Origin: Mesorhizobium sp. B2-4-15
GTDB taxonomy: Bacteria; Pseudomonadota; Alphaproteobacteria; Rhizobiales; Rhizobiaceae
Direction of reading: 5' to 3'
DNA: 49,447 bases
NCBI RefSeq assembly: GCF_006658505.1
Contig: NZ_VFUZ01000036.1
Location: forward strand, 1-49,447
A model generated the notes under the pieces. That model saw only the letters and a program-made list of their open reading frames with translations, ran no database searches and was not told the DNA's origin. The translations under genes and the position numbers were made by a program. Shown here one piece after another: positions 14,832 to 24,400 of this stretch (position 1 is the stretch's first letter; each line of letters opens with the position of its first letter).

Positions 14832-16260
14832 ATGTATCCAGAGACAATCGAGCTGCTGATTGACGGCGTGTGGTGCCAAGGATCGGACGGCAAATCCGAA
14901 ACGCTGATCAATCCCGCCAGCGAGGAGGCGCTTGCGACCGTGCCGCATGCCACAGAAGCCGATCTCGACCGCGCTCTCGCGGCGTCGCTCAAAGGCTTCA
15001 GGCTGTGGAAGACGATGACCGCGATGCAGCGCTGGGCGATCATGGATAAGGCCGCCGACCTGATCGAGCAACGCAAGGACACCATCGCCCGCATTCTGAC
15101 GATGGAAAACGGCAAGGCGCTGGCCGAGGCCACAAGCGAGGTGCAGTTCGCGGCGGACGCGACCCGATGGTATGCCGAGGAAGGCAAGCGCGCCTACGGC
15201 CGCATCGTCCCTGCCCGGCTACCCGGCGTGCGGCAGATGGTTTTCAAGGAGCCGGTCGGACCGGTCGTTGCCTTTGCCGCTTGGAACTTTCCGGCCAGCA
15301 ACGTCATCCGCAAGATCTCGGGTGCGCTCGGCGCCGGCTGCTCGATCATCCTGAAGCCGGCGGAAGAGACGCCGGGAACGGCCGTGGCAATCGCCCGCTG
15401 CTTCCAAGAGGCCGGACTGCCGACAGGCGTGCTCAACATCGTTTTCGGTGAACCCGCCAAAGTCTCATCCTATCTGATCGCCTCGCCTATCCCGAAAAAG
15501 GTCTCGCTGACCGGCTCGACCGCGGTTGGAAAGCTGTTGCAGAAACAGGCGGCGGAGACGTTGAAGCGCTCCACCATGGAGCTGGGCGGCCATGCTCCGG
15601 TCATCGTCTATGAGGATGCTGATCTCGACAAGACACTCGATACCGTCGTCGCCTTCAAGTTCCGCAATGCCGGCCAGGTGTGCACCTCGCCGACCCGCTT
15701 CTATGTGCATGAAGCTGTCTACGACCGCTTCATTGATGGGTTTGCCTCACGCGCGCAGAAGCTCAAGATCGGGGACGGCCTCGATACAAGCGTGCAGATG
15801 GGCCCGATGATCGCTCCCCGGCGCCTCGACGCGATGGACGGTTTCTCAGTGATGCCACCGCGAAGGGCGCGAGCGTCGTCACGGCGGCAACCGGATCGGC
15901 AACAAAGGCTACTTCTACGCGCCGACATTGCTGAAGGATGTGCCTGATACGGCGCGGATCATGTCTGAGGAGCCGTTCGGGCCGATCGCCCCGACGACCA
16001 CCTTCTCAACCTTCGACGACATGATCGAGCGCGCGAACGCGCTGCCCTACGGTCTGGCCTCCTTCGTCTTCACCCGCGACCTCAGCCTCGCGCAGAAGAC
16101 CGAGGCGGCGCTGGAGGCCGGCATGGTCGGCGTCAACCACATGATGGTGTCGACGCCAGAAACACCGTTCGGAGGCGTCAACGAATCCGGCTACGGCTCC
16201 GAGAGCGGCATCGAAGGCCTCGACGCCTTTCTGCGGACGAAGTTCGTGACCGAGATGTAG
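14832..16260 (+). pseudogene. Succinate-semialdehyde-type aldehyde dehydrogenase, two frameshifts
   Basis: Across three frames the region encodes a complete NAD(P)-dependent aldehyde dehydrogenase of about 476 residues, GabD-like. It has FAAWNFPASN, the KPAEETP cofactor segment, the catalytic Glu in MELGGHAP, the catalytic Cys in NAGQVCTSP and, after the breaks, EEPFGPIAP and a normal C-terminus. One base is missing near 15842-15847 and a second near 15881-15887, so the frame ends at about residue 370 with nonsense residues. The 3' part continues from about 15890. The start at 14832 follows an AGGGCCAGGA ribosome site. A product stopping there would lack part of the catalytic and oligomerisation domains. 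Sequencing error at two nearby sites is a remote alternative. Confidence 0.85.
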
Positions 16261-16349
16261 AGCGCGCAGCTAAGGCGCAAAGCTGCAGTCCGAATTGCGC
16301 CGGGCACCTGTCCGCTTCGAGTGATGGCCTGTTATTCCGCATCCGTCCT

Positions 16350-16723
16350 TCAGTCCTGAACGATCAGATCGGTCACCGCCTCGATGACCTTACCGACCGC
16401 CGCCCCCGTCGCCGACCGATTGTTGACGATGATCGAGATGCGAAACGGAATGTCGAGCTCAATTGCACTGAGTGCCAGTCCGAACGCGGAATAGAAGTCT
16501 GCCGTGAACGGATCGACGACATCCAGCGAAGGCCCCTGACCAGCGCGCAAGCCAGGAACGACTGGAAGATGTCGGCGACGGTGTTGGCTGCCGTCGCCTC
16601 CAGAAGCCTGGCTCCGTCACGGTTGCGCCGGAAGTAGAGCTCGCCTAACGACACGAACGGATATCGGCAAAAATCCTCCAGCCGGACCCATTCGCTCTCG
16701 GCGAGCGGATGCTTCTGGTCCAT
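16350..16723 (-). pseudogene. C-terminal fragment of a LysR-family regulator
   Basis: Two leftward frames together encode the second half of a LysR effector domain: HPLAESEWVRLEDFCRYPFV, ANTVADIFQSFLACALVR, then RAGQGPSLDVVDPFTADFYS and SIIVNN. A frameshift lies near 16545. The N-terminal helix-turn-helix and first half are absent, cut where the antitoxin fragment begins at about 16740. LysR genes usually sit next to and divergent from their target; here it ends next to the dead aldehyde dehydrogenase, which may have been its target. Confidence 0.75.
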
Positions 16724-16741
16724 GACACAGACGCTGTTGCG

Positions 16742-17035
16742 CTGTCGCAGGCGCTGGGCGTGAAGGTGGCCAACCTAGCCCAGTTAACGGGGGTTCACCG
16801 CAACACGCTTCGCAATCCCGCATCAGAGCACCTGCAGGGCCGGATGCGCGAAATGGTCAAGGTGATTTCGGCGGCGACGGAACTTACCGGCGACATCGAC
16901 AAGGCGATCTTTTGGTACCGCAATGAACCGATCGCCGACTATGGCCATCGCACGGCGGCCGAGCTTGTCGCCGACGGCCAGGTCGAAGCAGTTCTGGTCT
17001 TCATCCGGGACCTTGAGAACGGGGCGTGCGGGTGA
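16742..17035 (+). pseudogene. 5'-truncated copy of an Xre/ParS-type antitoxin
   Basis: From SQALGVKVANLAQLTGVHRN onward the frame is nearly identical to the intact antitoxin at 29881-30267, with few substitutions (for example ATELTGDID for ATELTGDVD). The first 40 or so residues and the promoter are missing. The 5' end is joined directly to the LysR remnant. The DUF2384-like C-terminal part (IADYGHRTAAELV) is intact. It is followed by a decayed RES gene in the same order as the intact module. Confidence 0.85.
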
Positions 17036-17190
17036 AAGCCGCTCGCGTCGGGACGGACAGGTTCTTCCATAAAGGGGCGTTCCAGTCCACCAACGGTACG
17101 CGCGCGGCGGTTGACAGCTCTCGTCAGAAAGGACCTTGCGTCGAGGGTCTTCATCTTTCGAATCCGGCCAGACGCCAAGCCCAACTCGGT
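17032..17190 (+). pseudogene. Remnant of a RES-domain toxin
   Basis: Starting with a GTG that overlaps the antitoxin remnant's stop, as in the intact module, the frame encodes VKAARVGTDRFFHK. It then resumes at TNGTRAAVD and VEGLHLSNPARR, which align with the intact RES toxin at 30264-30797. About 12 residues are deleted early and similarity is lost after about 17190. The RES core is gone, so no NAD-degrading toxin can be made. Confidence 0.75.
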
Positions 17191-17632
17191 GCTTCTCAAA
17201 ACCCCGATCACCCGTTCAGCCAAAAAACGTTTCCATTATGTCTTCTCATCCGCATGACAGCTAACATCAAAGCCAGCCCTTTCAATCGAGCACACACCAG
17301 CGCAACCTACGGCAGGGCCGAAACGCCCGTGTCCAAATGACCCTTCGGGTGATGAGCTAGGCCGATCTTCGATGCAGATACCAAGGGCACGACGATGATG
17401 CTGAGAGGATCATCCCCAGACGAAGTTCAAGAAAGATGCTCCTCGCTCGGGCAGCGCGTCCGGTAGGAAGTCGAAGCTCTAGATTTTGCTTGTTTCAAGG
17501 TTCACATTCATGCAAAAAAACATCACAATACACAATCGACGTTTGCGTTGTTTCGCGTGAACAAATCCGTCATTATCGGAATTCGGCGCTTATATCGGCT
17601 ATGCATACGTTGTGGGCGATCGACCTTTGTTT
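17191..17632. other. Intergenic stretch without a recognised gene
   Basis: About 440 bases between the decayed RES gene and the nucleotidyltransferase-HEPN gene. AT content rises toward 17500-17620, where the promoter of the next gene should lie. I see no convincing coding frame, repeat or RNA gene. Confidence 0.5.
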
Positions 17633-18556
17633 ATGAAATCCAGCATCGACCACCTCCCGCCCCCGAAACAGCGTGAGCTCAAAAAGGCAGTGGAGCTGCT
17701 GCTTGAGGAGTTCGACGACGCCGTGAAAGGAGGAACCGCTGATTTTAAGAAGCGCGGGCGCATTCTGAAGATCATACTCTTTGGCTCTTATGCGCGCGGC
17801 GGTTGGGTCGACGAGCCGCATACCAAGAAGGGTTACCGTTCCGATTTCGATCTGCTCGTGGTGGTCAACAATCGAAAGCTGACGGATTTCGCCGGTTACT
17901 GGCAGACCGCCGCTGATCGATTGATGCGCGAGGTCAACACACCAGTCAGCTTCATCGTGCACTCGCGCCGGGAAGTGAACACGGCGCTAAGGGAAGGCCG
18001 ATATTTCTTCGTAGATATCCGTCGTGACGGGATCGTCCTGTACGAGCTCGATGAAGAGCCCCTCACCAACCCCGTCCCTTCGGGCCCGGCGGAGGCGTTT
18101 CGACTGGCAGAGGACTACTATACGGAGCGTCTCCCTCAAGCTAGAGCATTCGCCGAGGGAGCGGAATTCTTCGCTACCAAGGGGAGGCTTAAGGAGAGCG
18201 CGTTCCTCCTTCATCAATCGATCGAGCAAGCCTACGCATCATTGTTGCTGGTTCTGACAAACTACAGTCCTGCCTCTCACAACATAAAATTCCTTCGGAG
18301 CCTCTCTGAGGATCAAGCCCAGGAACTCGCCGAGGCATGGCCTCGCGACCAGCAGCGGTATGTTGCGTGGTTCAACATTCTCAATGAGGCTTATGTGAAA
18401 GCCCGCTACTCGCAGTACTTCGAGATCACGCAGGAAGCACTTCAGTGGCTTGCAGAACGCGTCTCGCATCTTATCGATCGGATCGAATTAATCTGCCGAT
18501 CCCGACTAGAAAAATTGAAAAAAGAGGCAGGCCCCGCAGCTCAGCGAGCCGGTTAG
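17633..18556 (+). CDS. Fused nucleotidyltransferase-HEPN protein
   Basis: 307 residues. The N-terminal half (about 20-140) is a MNT-type nucleotidyltransferase with LFGSYARGG (51-57) and, after a short insert, RSDFDLLVVV (69-78), the metal-binding Asp pair. The C-terminal half (about 150-300) is a HEPN domain: AEDYYTERLPQARAFAEGAEF, LLHQSIEQAYASLLLVL and SHNIKFLRSL. In separate two-gene modules a HEPN RNase toxin is silenced by its MNT partner through AMP addition; here both are in one chain. The ATG at 17633 gives the more typical start; a GTG at 17612 is in frame. It is monocistronic, just outside the IS630 left end. Confidence 0.85.
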   Translation: MKSSIDHLPPPKQRELKKAVELLLEEFDDAVKGGTADFKKRGRILKIILFGSYARGGWVDEPHTKKGYRSDFDLLVVVNNRKLTDFAGYWQTAADRLMREVNTPVSFIVHSRREVNTALREGRYFFVDIRRDGIVLYELDEEPLTNPVPSGPAEAFRLAEDYYTERLPQARAFAEGAEFFATKGRLKESAFLLHQSIEQAYASLLLVLTNYSPASHNIKFLRSLSEDQAQELAEAWPRDQQRYVAWFNILNEAYVKARYSQYFEITQEALQWLAERVSHLIDRIELICRSRLEKLKKEAGPAAQRAG

Positions 18557-18579
18557 GGGCAAGATAGAGCAGAATCTGA

Positions 18580-19146
18580 TCACTCAGGCTCGTAACCTGC
18601 GGCGCTGAAGTAGTTTGTGCATTCCTCGGCGGTGAAGCGGGGCAGCGCGTCGCGGATAGTGTCCCAGAGCTCGGGGATGTTGCGGGCGGCGGCTTTCCTG
18701 AGGATCGACTTCAGCTTCGAGAAGGCATTTTCGATCGGGTTAAAGTCGGGGCTATAAGGTGGCAGGAAGAGCATTCGCGCGCCGACCGCTTCGATCGCTT
18801 GGCGGGCGGCGGTGACTTTGTGAGCGGGCAGGTTGTCGAGGATGACGATGTCCCCAGTTCGAAGCGTAGGCGCCAGTACCTGCTCGGCATAAGCGGCGAA
18901 CCATTCACCCGTCATCGGTCCGTCGAGGACCATCGGCGCAGTCATGCCCGTCAGGCGCAATGCGCCTGTAAAAGTGGTCGTTTTCCAGTGCCCATGCGGG
19001 ATCGGAGACCGGCACCGCATGCCCCGCTTTGCCCGTCCACGCAGGCGAGCCATCTTCGTCGACGCGCCGGTCTCGTCGATAAAGACCAACCGTTCGGGAT
19101 CGAGATCAGGCTGGGCCTTGAACCAGGCGCGTCGCCGCGCGAGCAC
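18580..19146 (-). CDS. IS630 transposase, catalytic DDE frame
   Basis: 188 residues from the first ATG; the homology begins before it. The DDE triad is visible: VFIDETGAS (Asp24), VILDNLPAHK (Asp104) and PPYSPDFNPIEN (Glu139). The family usually has FIDETWAS; Gly replaces Trp here. It is joined to the upstream frame only by frameshifting or polymerase slippage at the A8 run. The stop at 18582-18580 lies just inside the left terminal repeat. Confidence 0.9.
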   Translation of the reverse strand: MLARRRAWFKAQPDLDPERLVFIDETGASTKMARLRGRAKRGMRCRSPIPHGHWKTTTFTGALRLTGMTAPMVLDGPMTGEWFAAYAEQVLAPTLRTGDIVILDNLPAHKVTAARQAIEAVGARMLFLPPYSPDFNPIENAFSKLKSILRKAAARNIPELWDTIRDALPRFTAEECTNYFSAAGYEPE

Positions 19147-19528
19147 GTCGGGCCGATCCTGCTCGCTGGCGTGCGCCGTTTTTTTTCAAGGTCATCGAGT
19201 GACGGTCGAGAAAGCGCCAGATCGTGCTCGGCGCGAACATGACCGCATGCTCCGCCCTGAGAAACTCAGCCAACTCGACCAGCGTGATGTCGTCCTGACC
19301 TTCGATCGCCGACAGGATCGTATCCCGATAGGCCTCGATCCGCTGGGAGCGCTTGTCCCCGCCCTGGGGCTTTGCCCGCGTCGCGCCGCTCTCTCGCCAT
19401 TCGCGGACCCAGCGCACCGCGCTTGCCGGGGCAACACCGAAACGATCCGCCGCGGCCCGCCGCGACAGGCCACCCTCAACCGCCACGATCACACGCGAAC
19501 GCAGATCCTCCGATATGGCTCTAACCAT
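19106..19528 (-). CDS. IS630 transposase, N-terminal frame
   Basis: 140 residues. Residues 1-95 form the DNA-binding part: SRRAAADRFGVAPASAVRWV is the paired helix-turn-helix, followed by the linker TLVELAEFLR. After SMTLKK the frame passes a run of eight A (19179-19186 as T on the + strand) and continues into non-homologous residues. With seven A, or after a +1 shift, it would join the DDE frame as LKKTAHASEQDRPD, the usual IS630 sequence. Confidence 0.9.
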   Translation of the reverse strand: MVRAISEDLRSRVIVAVEGGLSRRAAADRFGVAPASAVRWVREWRESGATRAKPQGGDKRSQRIEAYRDTILSAIEGQDDITLVELAEFLRAEHAVMFAPSTIWRFLDRHSMTLKKNGARQRAGSARRARAATRLVQGPA

Positions 19529-19621
19529 GCCTGCTGGCCTCCATATCCAGCAGACATGATGAATCAGATATTCTCGCCGATGGGAATCCCTCGCGATTCC
19601 ATCAGGTCAGATTATGCTCTA

Positions 19622-20001
19622 GCTTCAATTCCATACTGCCTTTTATGCGACTATTTCAGCACGAAGCATGAACATACGATGCGGCGTAAAACGATAGCGG
19701 ACGTCAACTCGCTGGTTTGAAGCCTTTTGCGGCAAAGGGGACTAGTATGCGCCACCTGCGAATGGACTGGGCTTGGCAGGTTGACGCCCTGAACAACAAC
19801 GGTGGCGCATTCATCTTCATCGCCGGCCACTGCATACGCCTGAGACAACATCATGGAGCAGCGAGCAACAGCATCCATCTTTGCAGGACGGGACAAGCCA
19901 TTGCCGTCCTGTGAACCGGAACTCGGGAGCCGACGTTGAGCAATGGCGCAGACTACTCATTGCAGCACCGCGTGGGCAAAGCCCGCCACGTGAGTGGCTG
20001 C
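19622..20001. other. Intergenic stretch without a recognised gene
   Basis: About 380 bases between the IS and the AraC-type regulator. Short frames occur on both strands, none with a recognisable domain or ribosome site. I see nothing identifiable. Confidence 0.5.
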
Positions 20002-20916
20002 TCAATAAAGATTCCGACCGTACACTCTGGATTTTTTGGTGAAAGCATTGCGATATTCCTGCGGGCTCGTCTGGAAAACCGCTAGGAAGGCCCTGTAGTA
20101 GGCGGAGGGTGTCATAAAACCGCTAGCTAGGCCCGTCTCGCGGATGCTCATGGAGCTGTAGAGCAGCAGTTCCTTGGCGTGCTGAAGCCGCAAAGCGATG
20201 TACCTCTTCTTGGGACTGGTGTTCAGATGCCGCTGAAACAGGTACTGCAGCTCCCGAATGGAGATTCCGCACCTTGCGGCAACCGTTTCGATATCCAACG
20301 GACTTTCCACATTCTCCTGCATGATGCGTTGCGCGCGGTTCAATAGCGGGTTGGTCACAAACGGCTGAGGGTTGATGATCTCGCGCTGGCGTAGTTCGGC
20401 GGACCGAGGCGCGGTGTAGATCAGCTCATTGCCAACGAGGTGGTAGAGCGCATCTCCACGCATGTATCTCAACATAGCCATCGAATAGTCGAGGCTGGCG
20501 GCCTGTCCGGCGCATGTCGAGCGATTGCGATCGATGAAATAGAGCTGCTCGACGATGCGCGTGTTTGCGGAGAGTTCCTTCAGAGAGGCCATGGCGGTCC
20601 AATGGCAGGTCGCGTCGTAGCCGTCGAGCAACCCGGCCTCGGCCAGAAGCAGCGGCCCGGTGTCCATCCCACAAAGATGTGCTCCAGCAGCAGATTGCCT
20701 GCGAAGCCATCCGAACAATTTTCCCTTCGCCTCGTCGGCCACGTTGTATGAGACGAGCAAAATGACCAGGTCAAATTTCCGACCCTCGTCAAATGTCGCC
20801 GTCATGGGAAATGTAATGTCCATGCTGGCGGGTGGAGTAGCAGGGTCAGCCGACAAAAGATCTATGCTAAAGAGTGTCGATTTGCTCGACACGGACCGCC
20901 TTCCGGCAAACGTCAC
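20002..20916 (-). CDS. GlxA-like AraC regulator, N-terminus truncated
   Basis: 304 residues from a GTG at 20916. The N-terminal part (about 17-180) is a DJ-1/PfpI-like fold (FDLVILLVSYN, GAHLCGMDTGPLLLAEAGLLDG). The C-terminal part (about 205-300) is the AraC double helix-turn-helix (DIETVAARCGISIRELQYLF and IRETGLASGFMTPSAYYRAF). GlxA-like proteins normally begin with about 45 more residues containing the first strand and helix. Here that segment is replaced by sequence from an ISKra4-like transposase, so the first 15 or so residues are probably foreign. The DNA-binding part is complete; whether the protein is stable is uncertain. Confidence 0.75.
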   Translation of the reverse strand: MTFAGRRSVSSKSTLFSIDLLSADPATPPASMDITFPMTATFDEGRKFDLVILLVSYNVADEAKGKLFGWLRRQSAAGAHLCGMDTGPLLLAEAGLLDGYDATCHWTAMASLKELSANTRIVEQLYFIDRNRSTCAGQAASLDYSMAMLRYMRGDALYHLVGNELIYTAPRSAELRQREIINPQPFVTNPLLNRAQRIMQENVESPLDIETVAARCGISIRELQYLFQRHLNTSPKKRYIALRLQHAKELLLYSSMSIRETGLASGFMTPSAYYRAFLAVFQTSPQEYRNAFTKKSRVYGRNLY

Positions 20917-20956
20917 CGAACTCGTTCCTGCCCTCGATCGTGATCGTCCATTCCAC
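20867..20956 (-). pseudogene. N-terminal scrap of an ISKra4-like transposase
   Basis: A 29-codon frame, GTG at 20956, encodes VEWTITIEGRNEFGDVCRKA and then diverges. This resembles the start of ISKra4-family transposases as I remember them. A GGAGG ribosome site lies upstream. The frame overlaps the start of the GlxA-like gene in another register, and the join is where both homologies stop. The remainder of the IS is absent. Confidence 0.5.
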
Positions 20957-21461
20957 CGCTATCGCTTTCCCTCCGAACAAAGCGACGCTGATGGACTACG
21001 CCGGCCTAACAACCCGCAATCGACCCCAGAGAAGTTACCGGCCTGGACTCTCCACGTGTTGTGCTCACCTTCGCGGCAGAGATAGGTCTCGCGCTGCGGT
21101 TGCACCCGAAGAACCCGCTTAACCTGTTAAAAAGCGCGCGAAGTGGCTTCTTGTTGGGGTTACAGCATGTAGAATTAGACAATTCTAATTAAATTGTTGA
21201 CAACATGCGGAGCGAGGGCGCATTCTCCAACATCCGAGGGAGCTGTCGCCGCACGAAGAACGGCGCTTAGAATGGTCCTTAGCTGATCAGGACTTCTGGC
21301 AGAGATTAGCTCGGCAAGATTTTACTATTGCAGAAAGAGACAAGACACGGCCTGCGTAGCACTGCTCGCGGGTGGATACTACTTGACCGTTCGTCGTGCG
21401 CCAACCTCCCCGAATTCACTATGTTGACCATGGACCGTCAAGGTCAAAGGGAGGATAACAC
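20957..21461 (+). promoter_or_regulatory. Upstream region of the RTX gene with an inverted repeat
   Basis: About 500 bases before the secreted-protein gene. An AT-rich inverted repeat, TAGAATT (21170-21176) and AATTCTA (21181-21187), lies next to TTGTTGACAACA (about 21194-21205). These are candidate promoter/operator elements. A short rightward frame (about 21230-21356, containing ELSPHEERRLEW) has no recognised relatives. A strong ribosome site (GGGAGG) precedes the ATG at 21462. Confidence 0.4.
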
Positions 21462-24400
21462 ATGGCGATCTCAATCAACGGAACGGCTGGTAATGATCAT
21501 ATAGATAAACGCGGCTTTTTTGATAATTTCAAAATAACGGCTGGCTCTGGTGACGACGTTGTCTATGGTGGCGGCGGAAACGACCAGATCGATGGCGGCT
21601 CAGATAATGATTTTCTTGACGGCGGAGGTGGGAGCGACACGCTCGTCGGCGGCTCTGGCAATGACACTCTCGCCTACACAATGGCCGAGAATGCCGGGGC
21701 GACGGACACCTATGACGGCGGGTCTGGTACAGCAGATAGACTGCGCCTGAACCTAAGTTACAACGAGTGGATCCGCGCTGATGTACAACAAGATTTGACT
21801 ACTGCGCAAACTTTCATCCAGCCGCCTGGTGGGAAATCATTTCATTTCACGTCCTTTGATCTCACTGTTAAAAACATCGAGTACATGGACGTCTACGTGA
21901 ACGGCGTCAAAATGAACCTCGCCGATCAGGCAGTTTCGCTAGCGGCCGACTCCATTTCGGCACCGGAGGATGGCGCCGGATCAGCAGTCAATCTACTGTC
22001 GAATGACAGCATCCCTGACCTGGTGAAGACGCTGACGTTCACACAGCCCCTCAATGGATCAGTGGCGTTGGTAACCGACTATTCCAATCCGAGCAACCCC
22101 ATTGCCAACGCCATCTATACCTCTGATGGCGCTCACTGGCAGTATTTGGCAGCCGGCCAAATCGCCCATGACAGCTTTACGTATACTGTAACGGATGTTG
22201 ATGGCGACCAGGCCACTCAAACCGTGACGGTGACCATAACGGGCCAAAATGACGGTCCGACGATCACCTCGAGCGGCGGCGGCAACACCGCCGCGATCTC
22301 GGTTGTCGAGAACACAACGGCGGTAACTACGGTCACGGCCACCGATCCGGATGCAGGGGACACGCTAACCTATTCGATCTCGGGTGGCTTGGATGGAAGC
22401 TTTTTCAACATCGACGCGCAAACGGGTGTTCTGACATGGAAGCAGGCCCCGGACTACGAGCGCCCGCTCGATCCGCCATATCCGGGAAGCCCCACGGCCC
22501 ACGATGAGCTCTACGACGTTCGGGTTCGGGTAACCGACAGCGCCGGCAGCTTTGACGACCAGTTGATCACCGTCAATGTGACCGATGCCAACGAGGACAA
22601 TGTTGCGCCGTCCGTGACGAGTTTCATAGCGACGGATCCGCTGGTGACGAACGGGGGGACGGTTCACTACACAGTTACGTTCTCTGAGGCAGTGACGGGC
22701 GTCGATGCCAGCCAGTTTGCGCTGGTCAGCTCGGTCGGCGTCAGCGGGGCCAGCATTGCAAGCGTGAGCGCAGTCGCCGGCAGCGGCGGCACCGCCTACA
22801 CAGTCGCCGTTGACACCGGCTCGGGCGACGGCACTGTGCGACTCGACTTTGTCGGCGCCGCCGTCGCCGATCTCGCCGGCAACGTTCTGCCGGGCGGCAG
22901 CCTGCATCCGCAGGTGACGTACTCGGCAGCGGGAAGCGCTACCGTATGGGTAAGCACCGCTGATCTGAACGGCGACGGCCAGATCGATCTGGCGCTCGCT
23001 AATGCCGGCTCCGGAGCGGTCTCTGTTCTGCTCGGCAACGGCGACGGCAGCTTCGGCGCCGCCACCTCATATGCGGCAGGATCAGGTGCGGCGGCCATCT
23101 TTGTCGGCGACTTCAACGGCGATGCTGCTCCCGATCTTGCCGTGGCCAACAGCGGCACCAACACAATCTCCGTGCTGCTCGGCCAAGGTGATGGAACCTT
23201 CGCCGGCCAGACGACCTATGCGGCCGGTGCTGGACCCTACGGAATTTCCGGCAGCGATGTTAACGCAGACGGCAAGCTCGATATCCTGGTGCCGGATATC
23301 GCCAGCAACACCGTCTCGGTGCTGCTCGGCAACGGCGACGGCACTTTCCAGCCGAAGGTGGAATACGCGACCGGTGGATCGGGGACATCTTCGGTTGCCA
23401 TTGGTGACCTCAATGCCGATGACAAGGTCGATCTCGCGGTCGCCAACACTTACAGCAATTCCGTTTCCGTGCTGCTGGGTAATGGCAACGGCACCTTCCA
23501 AGCGGCGACGAGCATCGCAGGCATAGACCAGGCCCGCGCGGTCGCGATTGCCGACGTCAACGGCGACGGCAAATCCGACCTGATCGTGACCGACGATGAA
23601 TATAGCGGCTCGGCAACAATCTCTGTGCTGCTCGGGAACGGCGATGGCACCTTCCAGCCGCACACGACGTTTGCCGTTGGAGGAGCCAACCCGATCTCGC
23701 TGTCGGTCGACGACCTCAACGATGACGGCCGACTCGATGTCGTCGTGCAAGACCAGGGCAGCAACTCCGTCTCGGTGCTGTTCGGCAATGGTGACGGCAC
23801 CTTCCAGGCACCGACACTCTATGCGGTCGGCGCGAACCCGGTCTGGGTCGCCACCAGCGACCTTAATGGCGACCAGCGGCCCGACATCGCCGTAACCAAC
23901 GCCGACGATGGTACGGTATCTATCTTGCTCAACACTCCTCCGACCATCACCGGAGCAACCTACTCCATCGGTACAACGCCACCTGTTCCAGAAGTTGACC
24001 TGATTGTTGACGGCCAATTCGGGGGTGGAAGTATGTTCCGAGTCGGCGCAGACGGCAGCATTTCCAACACAGGAACGTTCCTCTCCAATGGCGGTCAGTG
24101 GAACTATGGCTCAGCGGTGGCGGACTTTAATGGGGATGGTAACGGCGACGTTTTCGTTTCTGGTGACAACGGCGCAGGCCACCTGTACTTCGGCGACGGC
24201 GCAGGAAGTTTCGCCGACTCAGGTAACTCGTTCCCGGGGAGCTTCCAGCGGGGAGCTTCGGTAGCCGATGTGGATAACGATGGTGACCAAGACCTTTTCG
24301 TTCGAAATGGAAGAAATGCCTCAATAATGTATATGAATGATGGCACAGGTCATTTTACGGCCGGCTACCAGTATTTTGACCTTGGCAGCAATGGGTTCTA

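Larger units (their letters stand above)
18567..19619 (-). mobile_element. Complete IS630-family insertion sequence, 1053 bases
   Basis: The ends are inverted repeats: GAGCAGAATCTGATCA at the left (18567) and GAGCATAATCTGACCT read inward from the right (19619). Both are flanked by TA (18565-18566 and 19620-19621), the target duplicated by IS630/Tc1-type elements. It encodes a DDE transposase in two overlapping frames. A related 94-base end remains at 12294-12387. Confidence 0.92.

Noticed and set aside
22950..23930. Possible CRISPR array or minisatellite
   Set aside because: The repeats are in-frame, about 150 bases apart and encode FG-GAP motifs; they are protein repeats.
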